Origin: an uncultured Clostridia bacterium
GTDB lineage: Bacteria > Bacillota > Clostridia > Oscillospirales > CAG-272
DNA: 64,000 nt
Direction of reading: 5' to 3'
Assembly (NCBI GenBank): GCA_944381075.1
Contig: CALWJT010000023.1
Span: 1 to 64,000 of the forward strand
The number at the start of each line of letters is the position of its first letter. Position 1 is the stretch's first letter. A model generated the notes under the pieces. That model searched no databases. It was not told the origin of the DNA and saw only the letters and a list, made by a program, of their open reading frames with translations. Below, piece after piece: positions 18,485-25,495 of this stretch. The position numbers and the translations under genes were made by a program.

Positions 18485-19393
18485 ATGACGCTTGTGATTA
18501 TGGCGGCGGGAATGGGCAGCCGCTTCGGAGGAATGAAACAGCTCACGCCGCTTACCGACGAGGGCGAATATATCATGGATTTTACGATCTATGATGCGGC
18601 CCTGGCGGGATTCGATCAGTTTGTTTTGATTATAAAGGAAGAGAACGAGGAGCTGTTTGAGGAGAAGATCGGGCGCAGACTGCGGAAGAACGGGATCCGG
18701 ATCCGCTATGCGTATCAGAAGATGGAGCTGCCGGAGGGCTTTGCGGTTCCGGCGGGAAGGACGAAACCGTTTGGAACCGGACATGCCATCATGTCGGCGG
18801 GAAGGATCGACGACAATTTCGGCGTTGTCAACGCGGATGACTGCTACGGGCGGGATGCGTTTTTCCGTTTGGCGTCCTTTTTGAAGGGAGCAAGAGACGA
18901 TGAGCGTGCGCATTACTGCATGGTCGGCTATCAGGTGAAAAATACTCTCAGCGAGAATGGCAGCGTATCGCGGGGCGTTTGCCTGGCAGATGAAAAAGGA
19001 TATCTCGTGCGCGTTGAGGAGCATAAAAAAATCGAGCGGCGGGCGGACGGCGTGATCATCAATACCTTTGACGACGGAAGCACCTGCACGCTTCCGGAGG
19101 ATACGACCGTTTCGATGAACTGCTTCGGCTTCACGCCGTCGTTTACGGAGCATTTGGAAGAAATGTTCCTCCGCTTTTTGGAGGCCAACCGGTCTGACCT
19201 TTCGAAATGCGAATTTTTCCTGCCCTCTGAGGTGCAGGAGCTGATCGATACGGGACGCGCGGACGTCAAGATCCTTGAAACGGACGCTGTTTGGCAGGGG
19301 GTGACCAACCGCGAGGACAGCGAGATTTTCCGCAGGTTCATGCGGGAAGAAAAAGCCCGCGGCAAGTATCCCCGCCATCTTTGGAGAAGCTGA
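18485..19393 (+). CDS. Sugar-phosphate nucleotidyltransferase-like protein
   Basis: 302 aa from ATG 18485 (AAGGAG upstream). The N-terminal signature MAAGMGSRFGGMKQL matches the NTP-binding loop of nucleotidyltransferases of the GlmU/RmlA type; GTGHAIMSA and VVNADDCYGRDAF supply the base-binding and metal-binding Asp. The C-terminal ~100 residues are not typical of UDP-glucose pyrophosphorylase. It probably activates a sugar or alcohol phosphate with NTP; the substrate is unknown. Its neighbours (a flavodoxin and a P-loop protein) give no pathway clue. Confidence 0.8.
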   Translation: MTLVIMAAGMGSRFGGMKQLTPLTDEGEYIMDFTIYDAALAGFDQFVLIIKEENEELFEEKIGRRLRKNGIRIRYAYQKMELPEGFAVPAGRTKPFGTGHAIMSAGRIDDNFGVVNADDCYGRDAFFRLASFLKGARDDERAHYCMVGYQVKNTLSENGSVSRGVCLADEKGYLVRVEEHKKIERRADGVIINTFDDGSTCTLPEDTTVSMNCFGFTPSFTEHLEEMFLRFLEANRSDLSKCEFFLPSEVQELIDTGRADVKILETDAVWQGVTNREDSEIFRRFMREEKARGKYPRHLWRS

Positions 19394-19464
19394 ATCCTTT
19401 GTGACAGCGGGGGAAGGCGTGAGATCCGGCAGCGCATTCGTATGTCCGGTAGGGAGGACTTCAG

Positions 19465-19998
19465 ATGAGAAAAGGACTTGTTGTGTATCAATCCAAATAT
19501 GGCGCGACAAAAAAATACGCGTTTTGGCTTGCCGAGGCGATGGGGTATGATTGTATGGAGCGAAGAGAGGCGTCCGCCGCGGTTCTTATGCCATATGAAA
19601 CCATTGTTTATGGCGGCGGCATTTATGCTTCCGGTATAGCAGGCTTTTCATTTCTGAAAAAGCATGCCAAGCTGTGGAAATCCAAAAAGCATGCGGTTTT
19701 CTGTGTCGGGGCATCTCCGCATGATGAAAAGGCCTTTTTGGAATTCTGCGAGCGTCATTTTAAGGAGGAACTTGCGGGAACCCGCTGCTTTTACTGCCGG
19801 GGCGCATGGAAAGAGAGCGAGATGGGGTTTGTGGACAAGACGCTTTGCGGTATGCTAAGAAAGGCGGTAGGCGGAAAGGCGCCGGAAGAATACGAGCCGT
19901 GGGAAAAAGCGCTGATGTCCTGCCCCAAGGGGGAAGATGCGGATTGGACGGACCGCCAGGAGCTGGATCCGCTGATTGCCTACCTAAAAGGGTTATAA
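19465..19998 (+). CDS. Flavodoxin-domain protein
   Basis: 177 aa. The N-terminus VVYQSKYGATKKYA is the FMN phosphate-binding loop of the flavodoxin fold, and YGGGIYASGIAG fits the 60s loop of the flavodoxin/protoporphyrinogen-oxidase-like (HemG) group. Two Cys (FYCRG and MSCPKG) occur in the C-terminal half. It is a likely FMN-dependent electron carrier or oxidoreductase in the cytosol. The ribosome site is GGAGG. It is followed after 25 nt by the P-loop gene, so the two may be co-transcribed. Confidence 0.8.
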   Translation: MRKGLVVYQSKYGATKKYAFWLAEAMGYDCMERREASAAVLMPYETIVYGGGIYASGIAGFSFLKKHAKLWKSKKHAVFCVGASPHDEKAFLEFCERHFKEELAGTRCFYCRGAWKESEMGFVDKTLCGMLRKAVGGKAPEEYEPWEKALMSCPKGEDADWTDRQELDPLIAYLKGL

Positions 19999-20023
19999 AT
20001 GTCTGGGCTTAAAGGAGTTCGCG

Positions 20024-20527
20024 ATGAAACGATTGATTTTGGTCGGCGGTACGATGGGCGTCGGCAAGACGGCGGCGTGCCGCGCGCTTGCCGGTATCCT
20101 GCCCAACAATGTGCTTTTGGACGGAGATTGGTGCTGGCAGATGACGCCTTTTGTCGTTTCGGACGAGACGAAGGCCATGGCGATGGATAATATCACCCAT
20201 TTGCTGGGGAATTTTCTCCGGTGCAGTACCCTTGAAAATATTATTTTCTGCTGGGTCATGCACGAGCAAAGCATCATCGAGGACCTGCTTTCCCGCCTTC
20301 CGAAGGCGGATTATCGGGTCGATTCGTTTTCTCTTGTATGCTCGGAGCAGGCGCTGCGCTCGCGGCTTGCGGGAGATGTCGCATCCGGGCTCCGGACGCC
20401 GGATGTCATAGAAAGAAGCGTGCCGCGGCTTGCTCTCTACGAGACGGTGCAGTCGGTGAAGATCGATACGACCGCGCTTTCTCCTCTGCAGACGGCGCAG
20501 CAAATAGCGGCGGCATTCAAGGCGTGA
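20024..20527 (+). CDS. P-loop nucleotide kinase-like protein
   Basis: 167 aa with Walker A GGTMGVGKT (8-16) at the N-terminus and LDGDWCW as a likely Walker B or acceptor-site motif. The size and the conserved Arg-rich lid region (SRLAGDVASGLRTPDVIER) suit a small P-loop kinase of the shikimate/gluconate/nucleotide kinase class. The substrate is unknown. The ribosome site AAAGGAG precedes the start. It is the last gene before the repeat array at 20554. Confidence 0.75.
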   Translation: MKRLILVGGTMGVGKTAACRALAGILPNNVLLDGDWCWQMTPFVVSDETKAMAMDNITHLLGNFLRCSTLENIIFCWVMHEQSIIEDLLSRLPKADYRVDSFSLVCSEQALRSRLAGDVASGLRTPDVIERSVPRLALYETVQSVKIDTTALSPLQTAQQIAAAFKA

Positions 20528-20553
20528 TATAAAAATCCTGCTTTGAGAGCGGT

Positions 20554-20774
20554 GTTTTAAGAAACGAGAGAGGGGCGGCATTCGCCGCCCCGTTAAGTTT
20601 TTTTCGGAGTTGTTTTGGATAAGCAGAGAAGGAGGGCGCCGCCGCCACCCCTGTTAAATTTTCTTTTCGGGTGTTGTTTTGGATAAGCAGAGAGGGGCGA
20701 CACCTGCCGTCCCCGTTAAGTTTTTTTCGGATGTTGTTTGGGATAAGCAGAGAGGGGCGGCACCTGCCGCCCCT
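20554..20774. repeat. Four imperfect ~60-bp tandem repeats, each with a GC-rich hairpin and T-run
   Basis: Units: 20554-20611, 20612-20675, 20676-20735 and 20736-20774 (truncated). The shared core is GTTTTGGATAAGCAGAGAGG, then a GC-rich dyad of the GGGGCGGCA-x-TGCCGCCCC type, then GTTAAG with a T-run and CGGATGTT. The first three units look like rho-independent terminators on the plus strand. The fourth loses the T-run. The region follows the P-loop gene and holds no convincing coding sequence; a repetitive minus-strand ORF across it is a by-product of the repeat. Confidence 0.85.
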
Positions 20775-20911
20775 CAAATCGATTTCTTATTTTACCGCCC
20801 TTTCCGACGGGAATTTATGGAGAAGTATTTTATCAAAGCCGGCGCTCTTGAAATCAGACGGGCCTAATCCGCAGCGAAATCCGGAAGGCTTACGTCCGGA
20901 TGCTTTGCCAA

Positions 20912-20945
20912 AAGAAAAGCTCCCGAATGGAGACGGGAGACTTTT
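20912..20945 (-). terminator. Terminator of the small membrane protein gene
   Basis: On the minus strand CTCCCG/CGGGAG forms the stem, then a CTTTTCTTTT tract follows. It lies in the otherwise empty 20775-20977 stretch. A second dyad ATCCGG/CCGGAT is at about 20876-20900. Confidence 0.7.
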
Positions 20946-20977
20946 CCGGAAAATATATGAAATGGAGATTCTGGCGT

Positions 20978-21298
20978 TCACAAGACGGCGAGCAGTACCG
21001 CGGAGAGGATCAGAAAGCAGGAGACTGTCCCAATAACGCTGGCGTATCCTTGCTTTTCTGCTTTGGAAAGCATCCGGCGCGGAAGGTAAGTAACCGCCGC
21101 ATACAGCGTATCCAAAAGAAAAGCGGCAGGAGAGAGCAGGAGCAGCAATACGGTAAGCAGCCGCTTTTTAGAAGCGCCGCTTTTCTGCGGAAGGGCAGCA
21201 TGCTTCGCCCGCTTTTTTTTCCTTGGATGCGTCGGACCTTCTACCGCATAGGAATAGACCTTGCAGCCCTCTATCATTTGAAAATCGTAGTATTCCAT
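20978..21298 (-). CDS. Small two-span membrane protein, divergent from a LexA-like repressor
   Basis: 106 aa. A short hydrophilic N-terminus (about 45 residues, with a basic patch PRKKKRAKH) is followed by two membrane helices (about 46-66 and 86-106). No family was recognised. Its promoter (21343-21371) is a perfect TTGACA/TATAAT pair with 17-bp spacing and carries a copy of the motif shared with the repressor promoters, so it is the probable target of the neighbouring repressor. If that repressor is damage-inducible, this could be a membrane-acting stress effector, but there is no LysM or other YneA hallmark. The ribosome site (GAGGG) is adequate. Confidence 0.72.
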   Translation of the reverse strand: MEYYDFQMIEGCKVYSYAVEGPTHPRKKKRAKHAALPQKSGASKKRLLTVLLLLLSPAAFLLDTLYAAVTYLPRRMLSKAEKQGYASVIGTVSCFLILSAVLLAVL

Positions 21299-21342
21299 GC
21301 TTTACCCTCTGAATTTTACCGTTAAATATATTTGCTGGTCGT

Positions 21343-21371
21343 ATTATACACCCTTTCGCGGTAAATGTCAA
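21343..21371 (-). promoter_or_regulatory. Consensus promoter of the small membrane protein
   Basis: On the minus strand TTGACA (21371-21366), a 17-bp spacer and TATAAT (21348-21343), a full match to the sigma-A consensus, with an operator copy inside the spacer. Confidence 0.88.
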
Positions 21372-21377
21372 GAGGGT

Positions 21378-21407
21378 TTTACAAAATAAATTACCGTTTA
21401 GTATAAT
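21378..21407 (+). promoter_or_regulatory. Second plus-strand promoter, repressor gene
   Basis: TTTACA (21378-21383), an 18-bp spacer and TATAAT (21402-21407). An operator copy lies in the spacer. Confidence 0.6.
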
Positions 21408-21424
21408 ATTTTTTTAAAAAACTC

Positions 21425-21453
21425 TTTACAAATTCCATCTTATGTGATAAAAT
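21425..21453 (+). promoter_or_regulatory. Promoter of the LexA-like repressor
   Basis: TTTACA (21425-21430), a 17-bp spacer and TAAAAT (21448-21453), immediately followed by an operator copy. Confidence 0.75.
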
Positions 21454-21487
21454 GTTACCGTAGAATCGTAATTGGGAGAGGATCGTC

Positions 21488-22204
21488 ATGGATTGGCTGG
21501 AGAATATCAAGAAGCTCAAAAAGGACAAAGGCTTCACCAACGAGTCGCTTTCGGAAAAATCGGGGATATCGCTCGGCACGCTCAACAAACTTTTGAGCGG
21601 CGCCACCTCGGACCCGAAGCTGTCTACCCTCTTTGCGCTGGCAGAGGCTCTGGACTGTTCTCTCGACATGCTTACCGGCTCGCGGAAAGAGCCGGCATCT
21701 GTCCTTTCCAAGGGGCTTTCATTCCAATACGGCGCGTTGGACGAGACGGGCAAAAGAGCGGTGGACGATACCATCCGCAGGGAATATGAACGGGTAAAAA
21801 GGGCTGAACGCCCGTATTCGCTGGATTCCCCTGCCGTAAGACGGCTTCCGCTTTATCATATCGCGGTCTCCGCCGGGACCGGCTCCTATCTTTCAGGAGA
21901 TGACTATCAGGAAATTTCTGTTTATTCCAATGCGAAGACCGATGCTGCGGACTTCGCGGTGCGGGTATGCGGCGACAGCATGATGCCGCGGTACTTGCCG
22001 GGGGACATTCTGCTCGTGATGAAATCCGACGGGATCGAAAAGGGCGAGCTTGGCATTTTCTCCCTCAACGGAGAGGCTTTTTTCAAAAAATATGGAGGCG
22101 ACCGCTTGATTTCCCTCAATCCCGCTTACAGGGACATCCTGCTTGGCGAGCACGATGAAATCGTTTGCTTTGGCAGGGTGATCGGCCGTCTGAAGCGGTC
22201 ATAA
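21488..22204 (+). CDS. LexA/CI-like transcriptional repressor (HTH + S24 peptidase)
   Basis: 238 aa. The N-terminal Xre-type HTH covers about residues 5-60 (ESLSEKSGISLGTLNKLLSG). The C-terminal S24 domain shows an Ala-Gly self-cleavage bond in VSAGTGSY (129-130), the catalytic Ser in CGDSMMP (Ser164) and the Lys in FFKKY (Lys200 or 201). All parts needed for RecA-stimulated autocleavage are visible, so it is likely inactivated under DNA damage or a similar signal. It is divergent from a small membrane protein with shared operator motifs between them. No phage genes lie nearby, so it is probably a chromosomal stress repressor rather than a prophage CI. Confidence 0.88.
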   Translation: MDWLENIKKLKKDKGFTNESLSEKSGISLGTLNKLLSGATSDPKLSTLFALAEALDCSLDMLTGSRKEPASVLSKGLSFQYGALDETGKRAVDDTIRREYERVKRAERPYSLDSPAVRRLPLYHIAVSAGTGSYLSGDDYQEISVYSNAKTDAADFAVRVCGDSMMPRYLPGDILLVMKSDGIEKGELGIFSLNGEAFFKKYGGDRLISLNPAYRDILLGEHDEIVCFGRVIGRLKRS

Positions 22205-22240
22205 AGAAAAAAGACGGATGTGTCATCCGTCTTTTCTCTT
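22205..22240. terminator. Bidirectional terminator
   Basis: A 12-bp stem AAAAGACGGATG/CATCCGTCTTTT with a 3-nt loop, between the repressor and the convergent rubrerythrin gene. Confidence 0.9.
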
Positions 22241-22780
22241 TCAATAATTTTCGGCTTTTACCTGGAAGTAGCTCTTGGGATGCGCGCATACGGGGCATAC
22301 CTCGGGCGCCTTCTTGCCGACGACGATGTGGCCGCAGTTGGAGCACTGCCAGATGACGTCTCCGTCCTTGGAGAACACGAGCCCGCCCTCGACGTTGGCA
22401 ATCAGCTTGCGGTAGCGTTCCTCATGCTCCTTTTCGATTTTTCCGACCGCTTCAAAGAGATAAGCGATACGGTCGAAGCCCTCTTCCTTTGCTTCCTTGG
22501 CGAATTTGGCGTACATATCGGTCCACTCATAATTTTCGCCGGCTGCAGCGTCCTTCAGGTTGTCAAGCGTATCGGGCATCTCGCCGCCGTGCAGCAGCTT
22601 GAACCAGATTTTGGCATGCTCTTTTTCATTGTCTGCCGTTTCCTCAAAAATTTTGCCGATTTGGACGTAGCCGTCCTTTTTTGCTTTGGAGGCGTAATAG
22701 GTATATTTATTTCTCGCCTGAGATTCGCCCGCGAACGCCGCCATCAGATTTGCTTCAGTTCTCGATCCTTTCAGTTCCAT
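22241..22780 (-). CDS. Rubrerythrin
   Basis: 179 aa from ATG 22780 (AAGGAG upstream). The N-terminal four-helix domain supplies di-iron ligands in [25 protein letters not shown] and [11 protein letters not shown]. The C-terminal rubredoxin-like zinc/iron knuckle is WQCSNCGH...CPVCAHP. It is a cytosolic peroxide reductase that protects anaerobes from oxidative stress. No PerR box is evident. A 12-bp hairpin (22808-22837) lies in the leader. Confidence 0.97.
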   Translation of the reverse strand: MELKGSRTEANLMAAFAGESQARNKYTYYASKAKKDGYVQIGKIFEETADNEKEHAKIWFKLLHGGEMPDTLDNLKDAAAGENYEWTDMYAKFAKEAKEEGFDRIAYLFEAVGKIEKEHEERYRKLIANVEGGLVFSKDGDVIWQCSNCGHIVVGKKAPEVCPVCAHPKSYFQVKAENY

Positions 22781-22807
22781 CGTCCGTACTCCTTTTTTTA
22801 AATTTAC

Positions 22808-22837
22808 AGGACGGCAGAGCACGAGCTCCGCCGTCCT
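22808..22837 (-). repeat. Hairpin in the rubrerythrin leader
   Basis: A 12-bp stem AGGACGGCRGAG/CTCYGCCGTCCT with one G-U pair on the transcript strand. It lies between the end of the preceding minus-strand gene (22871) and the rubrerythrin start. No T-run follows, so it is either a weak terminator or a leader structure. Confidence 0.55.
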
Positions 22838-22870
22838 GCATGTATAGTTTACTACAAATGTCAAAATAAG

Positions 22871-24550
22871 TCAATAGATACTTTTGGCATGGATCTCGAC
22901 CGTCGAGCGCTGCGGTGTGGTCGCCGTCATCGCAAGCGTTGCCATTTTCTCATCGGCGGGAAACGCGCCGCGCATGTGCTCCGCATACGTATGCGTACAG
23001 AAGCCGCCTTTGATTTCAAAATAACGGCGTGTGTCGAGGAAATAACGGGCGCCGCCTTCCTTGAGGAAGATATAATCGCCGGCCTTGGCGTAAGAGGCAA
23101 AGCTCGGAGCGTCCAGCTTTCCGCCCGGCGTCATAACGAATTCGAGCTTGGTCGGGATGCGCTCACAGCCAGAGGTCTCGATATCCAGTACAGCGCCGTC
23201 TTCTACCAGATGGACGGTGATTTCCGTGTGGAAGTTCTGGACGTTGATGATCCTCCTTTTGGAGTGGTCCATTCGGCGCCAGTCGGATGTTTCCGGCTTT
23301 TCGTCGAGCTGGGAGCGGTATCCTGCCGATTCGTCGCAGATGAGACGGAATCCGTCTTCGGTGGGGACGATCTCTCTTGCGCGGAACTGCGAATGCGGAT
23401 CGCCGAAGAAAGAACCGGCATACCGGATCTGCAAAATACTCGAACCAAAATTCATCTGCATGAATACGGGATGACGGGTGCCGAGAATGGTAATCACAAG
23501 ATCGTGGTCCGGCTTGTAGATCCGCGCGATATTGCTTTTGGGAAGCACTTTGGTCTGATCCTTAGCGGGAGCCTGCGGCACGATCTCTTTTTGTCTTTCC
23601 TCCATTTCCGGGAAAAGAAGGAAAAAGCTGAGCAGATCCCCCTGATATATCGAGAGAGCGGAAGTGACGTCAAAGCGGTCAAGAATGGTATCTGCCATGT
23701 AAGCAAATTCAGGGTTCTTATCCCACAGGGCAAGTATCAGGTAAAAAGCATAATACTGGGAGATGTTATATTTTCCGCCCTGGTCCCATCTTGTGGAATT
23801 TAACGTGTTGACCGTAAGATCCGGCTCGGTAAAGCTGAACATGAGGTTCAAATTCCGTCTTGGATATTCGAGATAGTGCTCATCGTTCAGAAAGTACGCC
23901 ATAACAGTGAAAGCATGATTGCAAACCAGATTATATGATCCGGTTGACCGTTCGGTGTATTCTCCGTTTTCGTCACAATCGATGCCTTCCATTAAGAAGC
24001 GATTGATGGTTTCCATAAATTTGGGATTCTGGGTGTATTTGTAGGCAATCGCAAGTCCGGCGCTGATGACCCAGCGGTGGTTCGGCGTATGGAAGCCGAG
24101 CGTTGCCATGGCTTCTCCCATTTTGGAAAGGATCCGTTTGTTGATCGCAAACAGCGTATCCTCAAGCGTGCTGTGCTCTGAAAACCGAGCGAGGACTTCC
24201 GTTGCGGTGAAATAGGCTTTCACATGGAAGCCCGTTTGCGCCGGATCGTGAAAATTGGTTTCGATCAAGTCGACAGAACCATCCTCATGGAGATAGGATT
24301 CATATTTTTCCAAAGCCGCAATCGCATATTCTAACAGGGTTTTGTCGTGATAATGCGGAGAGTCAGGCAGGTAATATCCGAGAACAAGCGTCGGGAAAAA
24401 ACAGCCGTAATAGCCTGGATCATCCAAGCCATTGTAAGCGCTTTGCTCCAGCTTGGCCGTTTCGGGATTCAGTCTGATCTTGCAGAGGCTTATCATCGTG
24501 TCAAGATTTTGGAAAAAATGATCCTTCAGGATCTTACTATGGTTTTTCAT
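22871..24550 (-). CDS. Predicted alpha/alpha-toroid carbohydrate-active protein
   Basis: 559 aa, no signal peptide. The N-terminal ~320 residues are helical with repeated aromatic/His motifs (NHRWVISAGLAIAYK and GEYTERSTGSYN), as in toroid-type polysaccharide lyases and glycosidases. The remainder (about 340-559) is beta-rich, as in the C-terminal sheet domain of heparinase II/III-like proteins. The family is found as uncharacterised proteins in Firmicutes and Actinobacteria, from memory. It is likely a cytosolic enzyme acting on oligosaccharides from an uronate-containing polymer; the reaction is not established. A 23-bp palindrome lies 117 bases upstream. Confidence 0.7.
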   Translation of the reverse strand: MKNHSKILKDHFFQNLDTMISLCKIRLNPETAKLEQSAYNGLDDPGYYGCFFPTLVLGYYLPDSPHYHDKTLLEYAIAALEKYESYLHEDGSVDLIETNFHDPAQTGFHVKAYFTATEVLARFSEHSTLEDTLFAINKRILSKMGEAMATLGFHTPNHRWVISAGLAIAYKYTQNPKFMETINRFLMEGIDCDENGEYTERSTGSYNLVCNHAFTVMAYFLNDEHYLEYPRRNLNLMFSFTEPDLTVNTLNSTRWDQGGKYNISQYYAFYLILALWDKNPEFAYMADTILDRFDVTSALSIYQGDLLSFFLLFPEMEERQKEIVPQAPAKDQTKVLPKSNIARIYKPDHDLVITILGTRHPVFMQMNFGSSILQIRYAGSFFGDPHSQFRAREIVPTEDGFRLICDESAGYRSQLDEKPETSDWRRMDHSKRRIINVQNFHTEITVHLVEDGAVLDIETSGCERIPTKLEFVMTPGGKLDAPSFASYAKAGDYIFLKEGGARYFLDTRRYFEIKGGFCTHTYAEHMRGAFPADEKMATLAMTATTPQRSTVEIHAKSIY

Positions 24551-24666
24551 TTTGTGAAATACACTCCTGATTTCCTTTTTTTCGCGAGCATTTTATCACA
24601 ATCGTTGGAATTTGTCAATGAAAAATAAACAAAATCATGTATGAAAAACGATGAAATATAAAATGA

Positions 24667-24689
24667 AATTTGTATATATTATACAAATT
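24667..24689. promoter_or_regulatory. Palindromic operator candidate upstream of the toroid gene
   Basis: AATTTGTATA-TAT-TATACAAATT, a perfect 10-bp inverted repeat around TAT. The TTGTATA/TATACAA half-sites are like those of GntR-family or LacI-type regulators. No such regulator gene is in the window. Confidence 0.55.
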
Positions 24690-24716
24690 CGTCTTGCGAG
24701 CCCGGAGACAAAATTC

Positions 24717-24746
24717 AGGCGTCCGGCGAATTCTCGCCGGACGCCT
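24717..24746 (-). terminator. Hairpin after mazF
   Basis: A perfect 13-bp stem AGGCGTCCGGCGA/TCGCCGGACGCCT with a 4-nt loop. On the minus strand it is followed by GAATTTT, a short T-tract, so it is a probable terminator for mazF. Confidence 0.7.
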
Positions 24747-24775
24747 GAGCCTTGATTTTCGACAGAGCCTGCCTG

Positions 24776-25195
24776 TCATGCGGTAACGGCAGACGTTTGC
24801 TTTTCCGCTGCGGCAGGAATCTCCGCTGCCCTTTCATGGTTTGCATCTATGCTGTCAAGTCCAAAGCTGACGGTGATCGCATCGTTGACTCGCTGCATAA
24901 GTACGTCGTCAAGGTGTCCCATTTTTTCACGAAGTCTGGTTTTGTCAATGGTCCGGATCTGTTCGAGAAGAATGACAGAGTCCTTGACAAGCCCGTACTT
25001 TTCAGCGTAAACATCGATATGCGTCGGCAGCTTCGCTTTTCCGAGCTGACTTGTGATAGCGGCGGCGATTACAGTTGGACTGTACTTGTTTCCGACGTCG
25101 TTCTGAACGATCAGGACAGGACGAAGCCCGCCTTGCTCGCTTCCGACGACCGGACTGAGATCCGCATAGTAAATATCTCCGCGTTTGATGGTCAA
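24776..25195 (-). CDS. mazF: MazF/PemK-type endoribonuclease toxin (orphan)
   Basis: 139 aa, beginning with the classic [20 protein letters not shown] and [12 protein letters not shown], then PTVIAAAIT and the C-terminal [20 protein letters not shown] region: a typical MazF ribosome-independent mRNA interferase of the Firmicutes NdoA class. The C-terminus has an extra ~25-residue Ala/Glu tail. The start codon is TTG at 25195: the next in-frame codon upstream is AAA and a stop lies 9 bases upstream, so no ATG or GTG is available. No MazE/NdoAI-like antitoxin ORF is seen upstream (25196-25495). Confidence 0.92.
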   Translation of the reverse strand: MTIKRGDIYYADLSPVVGSEQGGLRPVLIVQNDVGNKYSPTVIAAAITSQLGKAKLPTHIDVYAEKYGLVKDSVILLEQIRTIDKTRLREKMGHLDDVLMQRVNDAITVSFGLDSIDANHERAAEIPAAAEKQTSAVTA

Positions 25196-25495
25196 TTTGA
25201 TTCACTCTCTCTTTTTCATACTTTCGGAGGGCGTCTTTTGCCTTCCGATTATATTTTTACCAACTTATATCCTTTTTTAATCAGGAAAACGAAGAAATAG
25301 AATGTGAAATTTTGACAAAATTCGGCCGGCACTTCTGTGCGGACATGCTGCCTGCGGCGGTCCACATCGACTTTTCGTCTTCCTCTATTATTGTATTTCA
25401 GACCCGCGCTCTTTGCCACAACTCCTTTGTCCGGGGCTGGGGGACGAGAACGCGGGTCCTTTGGGGGCAGCCCGTCCGGACGTATGGGCCGAAGC
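25196..25495. other. Gene-free stretch between mazF and eno
   Basis: 300 bases without a supportable gene. It contains a closing stem GACCCGCG (25401-25408) with CGCGGGTC (25451-25458) around a 42-nt loop, in the 3' region of the enolase transcript. No antitoxin reading frame is visible. Confidence 0.6.

Larger units (their letters stand above)
21315..21465. promoter_or_regulatory. Cluster of four TTACCG-type operator motifs
   Basis: Copies: 21315-21326 (TTTACCGTTAAA), 21351-21367 inverted (TTTACCGCGAAA when read on the minus strand), 21390-21400 (ATTACCGTTTA) and 21454-21465 (GTTACCGTAGAA). One is in the spacer of the minus-strand promoter, one in the spacer of a plus-strand promoter, one directly downstream of the repressor -10, and one between the minus promoter and its start codon. 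The placement suits repression of both genes by the S24 repressor. Confidence 0.65.

Noticed and set aside
20554..20774. Possible CRISPR array
   Set aside because: Units are adjacent, of unequal length and contain T-runs; there are no distinct spacers and no cas genes.
20517..20777. Minus-strand ORF with three 20-residue repeats (GRCRPSLLI...IRKKLNG type)
   Set aside because: It runs exactly over the ~60-bp DNA repeats, has no ribosome site and its repeats follow the DNA unit; best explained as a by-product of the tandem repeat.
25401..25458. Possible small structured RNA (SRP RNA or similar) after eno
   Set aside because: Only one 8-bp stem is clear; the conserved SRP or 6S motifs are absent. 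Recorded only as a structure in the gap.
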